A stretch of DNA of 64,000 nucleotides from Thiotrichaceae bacterium UBA973. Lineage in GTDB: Bacteria > Pseudomonadota > Gammaproteobacteria > Eutrophobiales > Eutrophobiaceae. Position numbers and translations under genes: made by a program. How positions within the stretch are numbered: the stretch's first letter is position 1; each line of letters starts with the position of its first letter. Below the pieces are notes generated by a model. It was given only the letters and a program-made list of their open reading frames with translations. It was not told the origin of the DNA and ran no database searches. This document shows, one piece after another, positions 1 to 9,393 of the stretch. Location: contig DBBX01000018.1 in the NCBI GenBank assembly GCA_002292815.1, positions 1-64,000 on the forward strand, read 5' to 3'.

Positions 1-343
1 AAAAGGTTTTGACGACGTACACAGTAATGTCAGAGTTAAAGTGGTCGCTTTAAAAGGACCTAAAATGATGTAAATTATTGAGATGGTGACTAAGGTAAAA
101 AGGATCATGGTGACTCCGAAACGGTAAAGCGTTGAAAAGGATCGAGTTTCTACGGCTCGGCATATGGTCGGTAGGACCTGTGTGAGAATTTGCGATTTAA
201 GAAAAATGTTACCTTTCTTGGTGTTACGGATGTAACAAATGTAAGACCAATGGACTACAAGTCCGTGTGACCTAGTGACTAGGTATATCTTAGAGAGTAA
301 CGATTCGAACTATAGGCTTGGTGACTAAGAGTACCTGTGACAG
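1..343. other. gene-less window edge
   Basis: No convincing gene was found on either strand. The stretch carries the ten-base word GGTGACTAAG at 85-94 and again at 320-329, a shorter copy of its core near 106, and a small palindrome (CCTAGTGACTAGG) near 271-283. No function can be assigned. Confidence 0.4.
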
Positions 344-844
344 TTAAGCTGAGACTTTCTTCTTCTTATGACGTGATACTGCGGATGTTTTCTTTTTTGT
401 TGTGGAGGGTTTCTTATTAGCCGCTTTCTTCTTGGCAACATGCATAGCAACCTTGGACGACATCATTGCTTTCATCTCTTCATTGAATGGTTTGAAGTCG
501 AGCAACTCGTGGTTACGCTTTTTATCTTTCAATGGTTGTACTAACTTCAAATGTTTCAATGCAGCTAATAGAAAAGAGGGCGTGTTGACGGACTTACCTT
601 TGAATAACGGATACAAAAATAAAGATGTAATTGGGACGTCCTTGGGACATTGTTTCAATGCCTGTTGAATTGCATCCCAAGCAACCCATTCATTACTATA
701 GAATCCACCACCGGTATTATTGCTAATACGAAAGTAAATCTTTGAGTCAGTTGTACAACTGATGTTGTAAGTAATCTTGGTTGAGCCTGAGAGGGTGTTG
801 CAGGTTTCTGTTCTGAGGGTACGTATTTCTTCTGTTTGTTTCAT
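344..844 (-). CDS. hypothetical protein with lysine-rich C-terminal tail
   Basis: This 166-residue protein belongs to no family I recognise. The first 120 residues look globular and contain an aromatic stretch GGGFYSNEWVAWDAI near residue 45. The last 35 residues are almost all Lys, Ala, Ser and Thr, a tail typical of nucleic-acid or polyanion contacts, though that is inference. A clean AGGAG ribosome site lies a few bases before the ATG. The gene lies 50 bp after the 895-1260 gene on the same strand, so the two are probably one transcript. No signal peptide or membrane segment is visible. Confidence 0.7.
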   Translation of the reverse strand: MKQTEEIRTLRTETCNTLSGSTKITYNISCTTDSKIYFRISNNTGGGFYSNEWVAWDAIQQALKQCPKDVPITSLFLYPLFKGKSVNTPSFLLAALKHLKLVQPLKDKKRNHELLDFKPFNEEMKAMMSSKVAMHVAKKKAANKKPSTTKKKTSAVSRHKKKKVSA

Positions 845-894
845 GTGGTTCTCCTTAAAATTGTTTATATGAAAAATCGAGAGAGGTACAAGAG

Positions 895-1260
895 CTATGG
901 ATCAAGGTGGTCTTCAATGACTTCACGTAGCTTTCCATCTACCCACGGTGCATCAGGAATTATGAAGACGATGCCGAACTCATTGTTTGCGAGAAATACG
1001 GCTTGGAAGAATCCGTCGACGATGGATATGCCTTCCCAAGGAATGTCGACTAAGGTCCAGTCATCCCAGATTTCTGTTAGGACTCTGCCTTTGTCTGCTT
1101 CTTCTATCAGTGTGATAAAACCGTGTGCTTCTGGATCGTAGCTATAGCCTTCTTTTTCGAAATCGATGATGAGTCGTTGAACGAGATTTTTGATGATGGG
1201 ATAGGCGGGGTTATTGGTTGCTAGCTTTTGTAGGTCTTCGGGGGATTTGAATAACAGCAT
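895..1260 (-). CDS. hypothetical acidic protein
   Basis: The 121-residue acidic protein has no recognised domain. It starts MLLFKSPEDLQ and is rich in Asp, Glu, Ile and Val. Its composition fits a small cytosolic alpha/beta protein. The open frame extends 16 codons further upstream, but the internal ATG at 1258-1260 has a perfect AGGAGG ten bases before it, so this start is chosen. It is the upstream gene of a two-gene unit with the Lys-rich protein at 344-844. A terminator-like hairpin sits just upstream. Confidence 0.7.
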   Translation of the reverse strand: MLLFKSPEDLQKLATNNPAYPIIKNLVQRLIIDFEKEGYSYDPEAHGFITLIEEADKGRVLTEIWDDWTLVDIPWEGISIVDGFFQAVFLANNEFGIVFIIPDAPWVDGKLREVIEDHLDP

Positions 1261-1290
1261 GGGTGTATTACCTCCTAAGTAATGGACAAT

Positions 1291-1324
1291 AAAAAACCCG
1301 CAGTACATAAATGCACGGCAGGTT
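1291..1324 (-). terminator. terminator-like hairpin ahead of the small-gene pair
   Basis: Read on the minus strand, the arms AACCTGC and GCGGGTT are extended inward by GTGCAT/ATGTAC (one G-T pair, one mismatch between blocks), and a T run follows. It lies about 30 bp upstream of the start of 895-1260. It could therefore insulate that pair or act as an attenuator. A hairpin with very similar outer arms and T-tract precedes the small-gene group at 18,011-18,467. Confidence 0.55.
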
Positions 1325-1958
1325 ATTGGGGGTTAATAGTAATTAAGGAATTAAAATTAAGGTGTGTACGTGTACTTCATATAAGGTACTCAATTTTGCG
1401 CAATTAATACCTTCGATAGATTAGTGTTTAGTCATGAGTTAATTGAGGGGCAGTGTTGCTTAGTATCCTGGATGGGGCGGCGAAAAAATGGGGTGGTGAG
1501 AGGGGGCGGATAATTCGATGATTTTGATCGGGATAGTTTCAAGAGTGCTAGAAAAATGCATTGAAAAGGGGAATAGCAAGCGTAACGTTTCTTAAGTGTC
1601 CATGCCTGTGTCTATAATTTATTTAACCTTGGTAGACACCTTATTTCAGCGGCGTATTATAGAGAGTTACGACAACGTGCCTTGACGTCTTGGGAAAGTG
1701 CAGCGGCGATTTAACTGAAATGGGACAGGGAAGTTAACTTGTCAGATATTTAAAAAAGTTTCAGAATTAGTTTTTTTCAGGAACGTATTCCATTAAATCT
1801 CCAGGTTGGCAATTCAGCCTGAAAGACTCTCTGTTTTTCTAGGGGCAGATCAAGTCACGTCGTCAATACCGTTTGTGCAGGTTTATGTTGCTTTCATCAA
1901 GCTGTTGTGACTTAATTTCAGTATCCCCTCTATGCAAAATATCCCTAGGAGAACAATT
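1325..1958. other. long intergenic stretch, no gene seen
   Basis: Roughly 630 bp without a supported reading frame. A minus-strand frame at 1883-2077 overlaps the better-supported small plus-strand gene and lacks a ribosome site. No tRNA, strong hairpin or repeat was recognised. Confidence 0.4.
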
Positions 1959-2111
1959 ATGGGCGACATAGATAAAGACAAATCAGTACCGCAAGAAAAT
2001 GACTCAAAATCTAGAACAGGAGAGCAAAAACGGAAACCGATGAGTGACAAATTACGCAAAAAATTGGAGAAGCTCAAAAAGGACGATCCGAATATTTACC
2101 CTGTTTTCTAA
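1959..2111 (+). CDS. small charged protein, 50 residues
   Basis: A short frame starting MGDIDKDKSV and ending DDPNIYPVF. It is preceded by AGGAGA eight bases before the ATG, which is the main evidence for expression. The middle is Lys/Arg/Glu-rich and probably helical (DKLRKKLEKLKK). It is soluble, with no signal peptide. I do not recognise a family. The sulfotransferase-like gene begins 164 bp downstream on the same strand. Confidence 0.5.
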   Translation: MGDIDKDKSVPQENDSKSRTGEQKRKPMSDKLRKKLEKLKKDDPNIYPVF

Positions 2112-2275
2112 CTACTTTTGTCACTATTAGATAGGCGAGTTGTGTCTGAAAACCTTGGATTGACAAAAAAGCCCTTTAAGTAGAGGAATGGACGACAGTT
2201 TTTGTAATCAATTGCATGTTGATAGCAAATGATGAAAAACTTAAATTAATCGGACTATTCTCAGGATATTGTTAA

Positions 2276-3400
2276 ATGGAAAATCAGCACGCTTCATCTA
2301 TTTTCATTCACTCACTATTTCGTTCTGGTAGCACCTATCTGTTCAATGTCTTTCGCCGATCAGACTCAGGCTACTGGTGTTATCAGGAGCCGCTGAATGA
2401 GAAGCTGATGCAAAGAGCGACCAAAGCTAACGGGTTTCTCGAAAGTCGCCAAGGGGTACGTGAGATGCTCAGACACCCTGAATTAAATAAACCCTATTTT
2501 TATGAATATCATGTCGTGACAGACGCAGTTGTTGAATATTTTCATGAGGCGTTTTCATACGATCAATATTTCGTCAGGGGAAAAGACGATTTCGTCGAGA
2601 TTACGGCTTATTTAACAGCATTGCAAAACGGTGCTCAGGGACGTCCTGTTTTACAGTGTTGCCGCACGACAGGGCGTGTCGCGGGGATACAAGCTGAATG
2701 CGGGGGAATCCATATCTTTTTATGGAGAAATCCGTGGGATCAGTGGTGGTCTTATAAAAAAGATCATTATTTTGAGTCACGTAATTTATTCATATTTAAC
2801 GCGAAGTGTTTGCCGGAATTTTTACAGGCGCTTAAAAAGGAACTGGATATCCCAGATTTCAGAAATGCAAATCCTTCTATCAAGCATGCTTATTGTAGCA
2901 ACCGTTACCTTGATTCAACCGCAAGCTATAAGCTTTTCTATGCGTTATGGTGCCATGCAATGCTTGAAGCGAAGCCACATTGCAAGTTATCAATCAGCAT
3001 AGATCGACTAAGCGTGTCAGATGCTTATCGTGGCGAAATACTGAAAAAACTAGAGTTGTTGGGGGTGAGTGGGCTTGATTTTACAGATTGCTCAGTACCT
3101 ATGGCTAGTTACGGAGAAAGTGATGGAGCTTTCTTTCTGAAAACAGAGGATCGAATACATGAGTTATTATTGTCACATGGTTACAGTGCCGAGCAAGTCA
3201 ATGAATTGGTGCAGTTGAGTGCAGAGAGAAAACTATCACTAGTCGATACGTCGGTCCCGGAGAATTTTGCGATACGTGACGCCATGCACGTTCGAGAATA
3301 CCTACGGCAAGCTGAGGCGAAACTTTCTGAAATGCAAACCATGCTATTCAATGATCGAGCACGAGCTCAGGCCGAGGCTAGAGCCCGTCAAACTGAATGA
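2276..3400 (+). CDS. sulfotransferase-like protein
   Basis: This 374-residue protein begins with a P-loop-like PAPS-binding motif, IHSLFRSGSTYLFNVF at residues 11-26, as in sulfotransferase-fold enzymes. A second conserved block, FLWRNPWDQWWSYKK near residue 153, matches the usual 3'-phosphate-binding region with its Arg. The last 35 residues (AEAKLSEMQTMLF onward) are probably a coiled coil. Known family members move sulfate from PAPS to sugars or other acceptors; the acceptor here is unknown. There is no signal peptide, so it should be cytosolic. It is convergent with a TPR/glycosyltransferase-like gene, which suggests glycan sulfation (inference). Confidence 0.75.
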   Translation: MENQHASSIFIHSLFRSGSTYLFNVFRRSDSGYWCYQEPLNEKLMQRATKANGFLESRQGVREMLRHPELNKPYFYEYHVVTDAVVEYFHEAFSYDQYFVRGKDDFVEITAYLTALQNGAQGRPVLQCCRTTGRVAGIQAECGGIHIFLWRNPWDQWWSYKKDHYFESRNLFIFNAKCLPEFLQALKKELDIPDFRNANPSIKHAYCSNRYLDSTASYKLFYALWCHAMLEAKPHCKLSISIDRLSVSDAYRGEILKKLELLGVSGLDFTDCSVPMASYGESDGAFFLKTEDRIHELLLSHGYSAEQVNELVQLSAERKLSLVDTSVPENFAIRDAMHVREYLRQAEAKLSEMQTMLFNDRARAQAEARARQTE

Positions 3401-3458
3401 TCAGCGGCCACTACCGCACAATAGTCATAATTTTCAGCTAATTCATTTCACCTACATG

Positions 3459-4877
3459 TCATACATACGGATTGGAAGGATTGTCGTTGTCTTGTTGTGT
3501 GACTGATGAAAGGGTAGCAAGGGGGTCATCGGCGCTCGCAATGTTTTGAAGCATTGTTTTGCATTCATCTATCACGGTTTGCCAGTTGCGGGCCTGATCC
3601 TGTCGAAATAACCGCATTGTTGGGTACCAGGGAGAAGTGCTTCCTTCAGAACCCCATCGCCAGTCCGGGGAATAATTCAGCAAAACCCATGTAGGTCGAT
3701 TGAGCATTCCTGCCAAATGCGCAACTGAAGTATCTGATGTAATAACGAGATCCAGGGCCTCCATTGCTGCTGCTGTTTCAGCGAAGTCGGTTAGCTCCAT
3801 TGACAAGTCTGTGATATTTTTATTCTTTGCGTGAGATGCAGGTGCGCCTACTTGAAGCGAGAAAAATTCAACCATGGAGATACCAAGCAATGCCTCAAGT
3901 TTTTCAAATGGCACGGCACGAAGATAATTGTCTTTGAACTCTATACGTCCACTCCAGGCAATCCCGATGCGAAGTTTTGGCTCATTTCCAGATTCTTGAA
4001 AGCGTTTTTTCCAGCGTGCCACATCTTTTATACTGGCTTTGAGAATTCCTTCACACTTAGGAATGGTGTCGGTTCTAGTTGAAAATAATCTTGGCAGACC
4101 GGATAGTGTACAGTAAGCGGAAGTTATCGGAGTGTCTTCCCACTTTACGTAACTTGAGGAAATCGATGGAATGGAATCAAATAAACGTGCAAGTGGTTCA
4201 CTTCTTATTAATGTCACTTGTTCGCACCGTTGAGCAACCAGTGGAATGTAACGTGAGAATTGGAAGCAGTCACCATATCCCTGATCTGCAATGAGCAAAA
4301 TATGTGGAAGGTTTTCGCTCCCATCCCAGTGGGGCATTTTGAATTTAGGGAATATATTCTGTGTCTTTGGTAAGCGATAACGCCATTCATACTCCAGCCA
4401 TCCAGCTCGCCATTTGCCATGCATGAGCAGAGCATGCGCCAGTTCCATATGAGCCGCAGCAAACTCCGGACGCTGTTTAACAATACTTACTAATAGTTTA
4501 GTTGCTAACTTGAAGTCTTTTTTCTGATACAAGATTTTGCTTCTATGGAACAGAACATGCGGATCATTTTGCTGAGCTTGGGCAATTCCATCCAGAATCG
4601 CTTCGGCGGCATCAAGCTGCCCGAGCTTCATAAGATCACTTGAGTGACCAACTACCAGAGAGTTATTATTGGGCTCTATGCTTATTGCCTTGGAGGAAAA
4701 CTCTGCAGCTTTATCCAGATCATTAAGCTCCCTATACACCATAGCACCGAGGCGTAGAATTTTTGCATTATCAAGCGAAGCAATATCAAAAGAATCGACG
4801 ATACTTTGCGCGGTATCCAGGTCACTAGAGTTACCGGATTTAAGCAGTTGGTTGAGTTGCTGTTCAGTCTGTGTCAT
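3459..4877 (-). CDS. TPR protein with GT9-like C-terminal domain
   Basis: The 472-residue protein has TPR-type helical repeats over roughly residues 1-160 (for example LDKAAEFSSKAISIEPNN and KLGQLDAAEAILDGIAQ). A glycosyltransferase family 9-like domain follows, with the motifs ADQGYGDCFQFSRYIP, RIGIAWSGR and ITSDTSVAHLAGMLNRPTWVLL. The end, SPWYPTMRLFRQ, is shared with the paralogue at 10,608-12,017. Such fusions resemble protein or glycan glycosyltransferases; donor and acceptor are unknown. It starts 12 bp after the stop of an SxtJ-like remnant on the same strand. Confidence 0.75.
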   Translation of the reverse strand: MTQTEQQLNQLLKSGNSSDLDTAQSIVDSFDIASLDNAKILRLGAMVYRELNDLDKAAEFSSKAISIEPNNNSLVVGHSSDLMKLGQLDAAEAILDGIAQAQQNDPHVLFHRSKILYQKKDFKLATKLLVSIVKQRPEFAAAHMELAHALLMHGKWRAGWLEYEWRYRLPKTQNIFPKFKMPHWDGSENLPHILLIADQGYGDCFQFSRYIPLVAQRCEQVTLIRSEPLARLFDSIPSISSSYVKWEDTPITSAYCTLSGLPRLFSTRTDTIPKCEGILKASIKDVARWKKRFQESGNEPKLRIGIAWSGRIEFKDNYLRAVPFEKLEALLGISMVEFFSLQVGAPASHAKNKNITDLSMELTDFAETAAAMEALDLVITSDTSVAHLAGMLNRPTWVLLNYSPDWRWGSEGSTSPWYPTMRLFRQDQARNWQTVIDECKTMLQNIASADDPLATLSSVTQQDNDNPSNPYV

Positions 4878-4889
4878 TTATTTTAAAGG

Positions 4890-5075
4890 TTAGAAAGGTT
4901 TATCCATATGGTCACTTGCGCGTTCTTTGCTTGGACGATAATAGGTGTTCGCTGCTGAATCCAGTTTACAATGCAATGGGTCGCTACCGAACAAGCGCAT
5001 AATGAAACCCACTGGCATGAAAACGCCAAAGAAGGCGATGATCAGAAGCACACGGCTCACCAACCAGGCAGTGAG
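4890..5075 (-). pseudogene. truncated SxtJ-like membrane protein
   Basis: An open minus-strand frame with GTG or TTG as the only possible starts encodes about 56-61 residues: one membrane helix (VLLIIAFFGVFMP) followed by VGFIMRLFGSDPLHCKL and an end in HMDKPF. In the SxtJ family of about 130 residues this motif forms the C-terminal part. The N-terminal part is absent: an in-frame TGA stands at 5076-5078 and the hydrolase gene's end follows at once. I therefore read it as a 5'-truncated remnant. A short functional protein cannot be excluded. Confidence 0.5.
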
Positions 5076-5083
5076 TCATACTA

Positions 5084-5923
5084 TTAGTAATGGCCTACGC
5101 TATCGATCAATTTCGGCCACTGTTGCACCCAACAACAGGAATGATCGAAGTCACTGATGATCCGGATGACGGGTTTATTGATATTGGGAAAGTGTGAACG
5201 ATAGGATTCCGCAATATTTTTCCCCATAATACGATCCTGGCCGCCGACAAAGTGCAGCTGAGGTATATCCTTGAGCGATTGCCAGGCATCTGCCGGGTTG
5301 AGAGAGCTATGAAGCGGGGTGATACGGTGTTCCCGGGTCCAGGCCTTGTGATCAAGATTGCCTGCAACCGTGATCAGACGGATGACATCATTACGTTGAG
5401 CTGCTACCAGCGCTGCAACAGCGCCGCCACCTGAATATCCGATCAGTTGTAATTGACTGGCATCAAATTGTTGTTTGAGTTGATTGATTGCCAGTAGGCT
5501 AGCGGCGATAACCTCAGAAGAAAAACGGCCACCGGTCCAGTAGGTTTTATTGCAGTTTCGTCTATTGGGATCCTGAACGTACTGGCAGGGGCGGGCAAGG
5601 TAGGCGGCAACCCCGGTGTGATCTCTCAGCGCCAATTCAAGACCAATGGGGCGTTTTGGAGTGGGATCAGGAGAAACTTGTGATTTATTTATCCAGGCAA
5701 AGCCATCACCCTCAATATAAATGCTAAGAACACGGGTTTTCTGTCTAATCATCGGGGTGTACGCTACCAGAGCAAACAGTTTTGTGGCAAGAACCTGCTT
5801 TTCCCAGTTAGCCGCTGCGGCCAGTTGATTCGCATTATCCCGTCGATCTTTTATCGATGGTGGCGTATGCACGCATCCCACCAGCGAAATAAGTAAGAGA
5901 ACGGCAAGTGTTCGATATGACAT
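5084..5923 (-). CDS. alpha/beta-hydrolase lipoprotein
   Basis: The 279-residue protein starts with a lipoprotein signal peptide (LISLVGC, lipid-modified Cys17), so it should sit in the periplasm or outer membrane. The nucleophile elbow GYSGGG places the catalytic Ser at 164. The likely acid is in FVGGQDRIM, and the His in FDHSCCW near the end completes a Ser-Asp-His triad. Several Cys residues (CQYV, RRNCNK, CC) could form disulfides. The substrate is unknown. It ends close to the SxtJ-like remnant and stands upstream of it and the TPR/GT gene on the same strand. Confidence 0.7.
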   Translation of the reverse strand: MSYRTLAVLLLISLVGCVHTPPSIKDRRDNANQLAAAANWEKQVLATKLFALVAYTPMIRQKTRVLSIYIEGDGFAWINKSQVSPDPTPKRPIGLELALRDHTGVAAYLARPCQYVQDPNRRNCNKTYWTGGRFSSEVIAASLLAINQLKQQFDASQLQLIGYSGGGAVAALVAAQRNDVIRLITVAGNLDHKAWTREHRITPLHSSLNPADAWQSLKDIPQLHFVGGQDRIMGKNIAESYRSHFPNINKPVIRIISDFDHSCCWVQQWPKLIDSVGHY

Positions 5924-5971
5924 GTATACCTATTGATGTTTCTGGAAAATTATCTGGGTTTTTTCATACAC

Positions 5972-6193
5972 TTACCCAACGGAACCAAAGATTGCCTGCG
6001 GCCCAGGAAATATCGTAGCTTCCAAGGCGATACCAAAAACCGGTGCAGGATCCCAGTAAAAGTCGCTGGTCACTGGTCGCGTAAGACGGATACCGGCCCA
6101 TAGTCGATGCCAACAGGCATCAAGGTGGTGAGGGCCCTCGCGCTCGGCAACCTCTTTTCGCTGTTTATTGTCATTGAAAAAAGCAGTTATCAT
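5972..6193 (-). CDS. doubtful 73-residue reading frame
   Basis: The frame starts MITAFFNDNK and contains Trp/His-rich stretches such as LDACWHRLWAGIRL. I do not recognise a family. There is no clear ribosome site and no neighbour within 40 bp supports it. G+C is somewhat higher than the flanks, so it may be a fragment of a lost gene or a chance frame. Confidence 0.2.
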   Translation of the reverse strand: MITAFFNDNKQRKEVAEREGPHHLDACWHRLWAGIRLTRPVTSDFYWDPAPVFGIALEATIFPGPQAIFGSVG

Positions 6194-6466
6194 ACCGATT
6201 ACGTGAAGTACCCGATACCGTTCATCAGAATTAACAGTAGGGTTATGGATTTATAGGGTGTATGAATATGAAAATGGCCACTTTGGTGTTGTCTATTGAG
6301 GGAGTTGCATCAAGCTGACAATGGCTCTCCCAAATCATCAAAAATAATTAGATTATTCTAGTACTAAAATATTTTTTTTAAACATTATTAATGTATTATG
6401 TTCCATAATTTTAATAAAATCGCAGAACCTAGTTTTGATTTACTGTATGTTTCTAAGGGGAAATTA
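6194..6466. other. AT-rich leader before the autotransporter gene
   Basis: No gene. The last 120 bp before the autotransporter start are very AT-rich and are the likely promoter and leader region, but no clear -35/-10 pair stands out. Confidence 0.3.
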
Positions 6467-9139
6467 ATGAAGAATTCACCACGATTTAAGCGTAATCGTC
6501 TGAGTCAAGCAATTGCATTGGCTTGTTTGTCTGCGGTAACGGTACCTGTAGCGGCTGGAAACGGTTCCTGCCCCACCGCGGGAGCCAACACAATCAGTAC
6601 GGCTGTGGCAGCGGAATGTGAGTTGGTCACGGGTGACAGTGTTAATATAACGTCATCAGGTTCGATCACCTCAACCGATTACGGTGTATCAGTATATAAC
6701 GGCAACGTCGTCGGTGACATAACAAACGCAGGCATCATCACGTCTGACGATTTTGGCATCTATGTCTATGGAGAGCAATCTGTAGGTGCCTTCGTTAACG
6801 GCAATATTACCAACTCAGGAACTATTATCTCCGCTGACGAGGGTGGCATCTTTCTCTATGGAACCGTTACCGGCAATATTGACAACTCAGGGCTTATCGA
6901 TGGAGATGGACAGGGTATCTATCTCTATGGAGCTAGCGGTGCCAGCACCGTTGCAGGCAATATTACCAACTCAGGAACTATTCTCTCCGCTGACGAGGAT
7001 GGCATGTTTCTCTATGGAACCGTTATTGGCAATGTTGACAACTCAGGGCTTATAAATGCAGATGAAAGAGGTATCTATATCTATGGATCCGTTGGTGGCG
7101 ATCTTATCAACTCAGGTACCATCATAGGAGGCGATGAAGGTATCTCTCTCATTGGAAGCATTTCTGGCGATATTAACAACTCAGGGCTTATCGAAACAGA
7201 GGGAACTGGTATCTATCTCTATGGAGCTGGCGGTAACGCCTTCGTTGGTGGCGATGTTATCAACTCAGGAACTATTATCTCCAATGCCGATAGTGGCATC
7301 TTTCTCTATGGAACCATTGCTGGCGATATTAACAACTCAGGGCTTATCGAAGCAGATGGACATGGTATCTATCTCTATGGAGCTAACGGTGCCAGCCTCG
7401 TAGAAGGCAATATTACCAACTCAGGAACTATTATCTCCGCTAGTGAGAGTGGCATCTATGTCTACGGAAAAGTCCTCGGTGGTATTGACAACTCAGGACT
7501 CATCCAGGGAGCTAATAATGGGATCTATCTCGATGACCCCAGTTTGGTATCAGGCGATGTAACTAATTCAGGAACCATCGAAGCCACCAGCGATACTGGA
7601 TTTAGCTTTTCTGTTGAATCCGGTGCTGATTTTGCCGGCACGCTTATCAACTCGGGAACCCTATTGGGTGGTTTAGATATGGATACTGGGGATGTTAACA
7701 ATTCCGGTCTGTTGGACACCAGGGGCGTCGCGTCCAATGTTAATGATGATTACACACAAACGGCGACTGGTATCCTCAGGCTCGATGCGACCGACGCTGC
7801 GACGTTTGGTACATTAACGGCGGGTACTGCTACTTTTGCAGCAGATAGTGGTATTCAGGTAAGACTTGATCCCGCTCACACGCTTGTTGCAGGTGATGTA
7901 TTGAATGACGTTATCACTGCCGGCGCATTAAGCGCTTCAACCTTCACGATAGGAGATAATCTCCTTGCGTCAGGTTTTACTGCAGCTGTAGATGGCAACA
8001 CCGTTGATTTAACCCTTTTTGACACGGGACTGACGACCATCAAGGCAGCAACCGTGGCAGCTGGATATAGTGGCGGTGCTGGTGCGGCTGGTGTATTAGA
8101 CACCTTTATGACAGATGACCCGTTTGGTGACGTAGCCTTTTCATTTGGTAGTTTAAACACAGAACAAGAAATAGCAGATGCAGTTGAAACGGTTGTTCCT
8201 GTTCTAAGTGGTGGGCTGTCGCAGGCATCGCATGGTTTTGGGAGTACTTTCACTGACATCGTGGGTTCACGACAGGATGCACACAACGGAATTTCCTCAG
8301 GTGATGGGATGTTTGTTAGCCATGGTCTTTGGCTCAAACCGTTTGGTGGTTGGGCTGATCAGGATGACCGCGATGGAGTATCGGGCTACGATATTGAAAG
8401 CTACGGTTTTGCTTTTGGTGTTGATAGTGATGTTTCATCATCATGGAACATCGGTATTGCTGGTACGGTAAGTCGTAGCGATATAGATAGCGATGCTCTG
8501 GGTAGTCACACAGTTGATGTGGATACTGTACTCGGTAAAGTTTATGGAACTTATAGGCTGAGTGATGTTACAGCGATAAACTTACAGGCAGGTGTCGGGA
8601 CATCAGACTATGAAAGTTCACGTAGTATATTCACTGGGTCTACAGCAGTAGCTGATTACGATAGTATGCATTACTTGGCTAGCGCTGAGTTGACGCGAAA
8701 CTTCCGTTATAACGATAAATCTAATTATGCTCCATATGTTCGTATAGACTATAGCTATGTAGATGTGGACAATTATGCTGAATCCGGCGGTGGTGCTTTC
8801 GCTCTGACTGTTGCTGATGACAGTAACGATAGACTTGTTTTTAGTACCGGTGTTAAAGGCAACTATTCATACTCTGATGACCTCTTGCTGCTCGGAAATG
8901 TCGGTATCGGTTATGACGCGCAGGCGGATCGCACAAACCTGACATCCGCATTTGCAGGGGGTGGTGGACAGTTTACAACCTCTGGCATTGATCCTGGTGC
9001 ACTGGTTTATGATGTAGGTGTTGGTGTGAAATACGCTCTTGTTAATGGCACAGAAGTGACAGCTCGCTATGATCTCAACGGACGTGATGATTACACTGAT
9101 CAATCATTTAGTGTGAATGTAAGGTGGATGTTCTACTGA
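6467..9139 (+). CDS. autotransporter with beta-helix repeat passenger
   Basis: This is a type V autotransporter of about 890 residues. The start at 6467 is chosen over the frame's first ATG because AAGGGG precedes it and the protein then begins with a signal peptide (KRNRLSQAIALACLSAV). Two Cys residues follow in NGSCPTAGANTISTAVAAEC, split here across the cleavage region. Residues about 60-410 repeat ITNSGTI / DNSGLI / GIYLYG units expected to form a right-handed beta-helix. From about residue 619 (HGLWLKPFGGWADQDD) to the end lies the autotransporter beta-barrel, closing with the terminal aromatic signature VNVRWMFY. The passenger should be surface-exposed. Adhesion or biofilm roles are common in this family but unproven here. 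It has its own terminator. Confidence 0.9.
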   Translation: MKNSPRFKRNRLSQAIALACLSAVTVPVAAGNGSCPTAGANTISTAVAAECELVTGDSVNITSSGSITSTDYGVSVYNGNVVGDITNAGIITSDDFGIYVYGEQSVGAFVNGNITNSGTIISADEGGIFLYGTVTGNIDNSGLIDGDGQGIYLYGASGASTVAGNITNSGTILSADEDGMFLYGTVIGNVDNSGLINADERGIYIYGSVGGDLINSGTIIGGDEGISLIGSISGDINNSGLIETEGTGIYLYGAGGNAFVGGDVINSGTIISNADSGIFLYGTIAGDINNSGLIEADGHGIYLYGANGASLVEGNITNSGTIISASESGIYVYGKVLGGIDNSGLIQGANNGIYLDDPSLVSGDVTNSGTIEATSDTGFSFSVESGADFAGTLINSGTLLGGLDMDTGDVNNSGLLDTRGVASNVNDDYTQTATGILRLDATDAATFGTLTAGTATFAADSGIQVRLDPAHTLVAGDVLNDVITAGALSASTFTIGDNLLASGFTAAVDGNTVDLTLFDTGLTTIKAATVAAGYSGGAGAAGVLDTFMTDDPFGDVAFSFGSLNTEQEIADAVETVVPVLSGGLSQASHGFGSTFTDIVGSRQDAHNGISSGDGMFVSHGLWLKPFGGWADQDDRDGVSGYDIESYGFAFGVDSDVSSSWNIGIAGTVSRSDIDSDALGSHTVDVDTVLGKVYGTYRLSDVTAINLQAGVGTSDYESSRSIFTGSTAVADYDSMHYLASAELTRNFRYNDKSNYAPYVRIDYSYVDVDNYAESGGGAFALTVADDSNDRLVFSTGVKGNYSYSDDLLLLGNVGIGYDAQADRTNLTSAFAGGGGQFTTSGIDPGALVYDVGVGVKYALVNGTEVTARYDLNGRDDYTDQSFSVNVRWMFY
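6803..7465 (+). repeat. DNA-level repeats in the autotransporter passenger
   Basis: The words GGCAATATTACCAACTCAGG followed by AACTATT, and GGCATCTTTCTCTATGGAAC, recur nearly unchanged around 6803, 6957 and 7407, and around 6845 and 7293, in alternating units of about 75 bp. The near-identity at base level, not just in protein, suggests recent duplication and the possibility of length variation by recombination. Confidence 0.75.
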
Positions 9140-9166
9140 TTTAACTAGCAATGAGTGGTAAGTATT

Positions 9167-9190
9167 AAAAGGCACCCGCGGGTGCCTTTT
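9167..9190. terminator. perfect palindromic terminator after the autotransporter
   Basis: AAAAGGCACCCG / CGGGTGCCTTTT forms a 12-bp perfect inverted repeat with A and T runs on the two sides. It can end transcription in both directions. It lies 28 bp after the autotransporter stop codon. Confidence 0.85.
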
Positions 9191-9393
9191 GCATTTGTTG
9201 AGTTTAAATGGGGCTAAGTACTTATACTGTTATACCCAAAGCATATGAAAATGCAGGTTTATAGCCCATCTCTTTTCATCCAGAGCAGCGTTGCTCCTCC
9301 TTGAAGGGAGCGACCATACGAGTCGTTGTGTGTTGCTCTGAATAAAAATAGACGTATTCTAAATACTATTTCTATGTACTTTAGGTATATATA

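Noticed and set aside
1883..2077. Minus-strand 64-codon frame
   Set aside because: Overlaps the plus-strand small gene at 1,959-2,111, which has a clear AGGAGA ribosome site.
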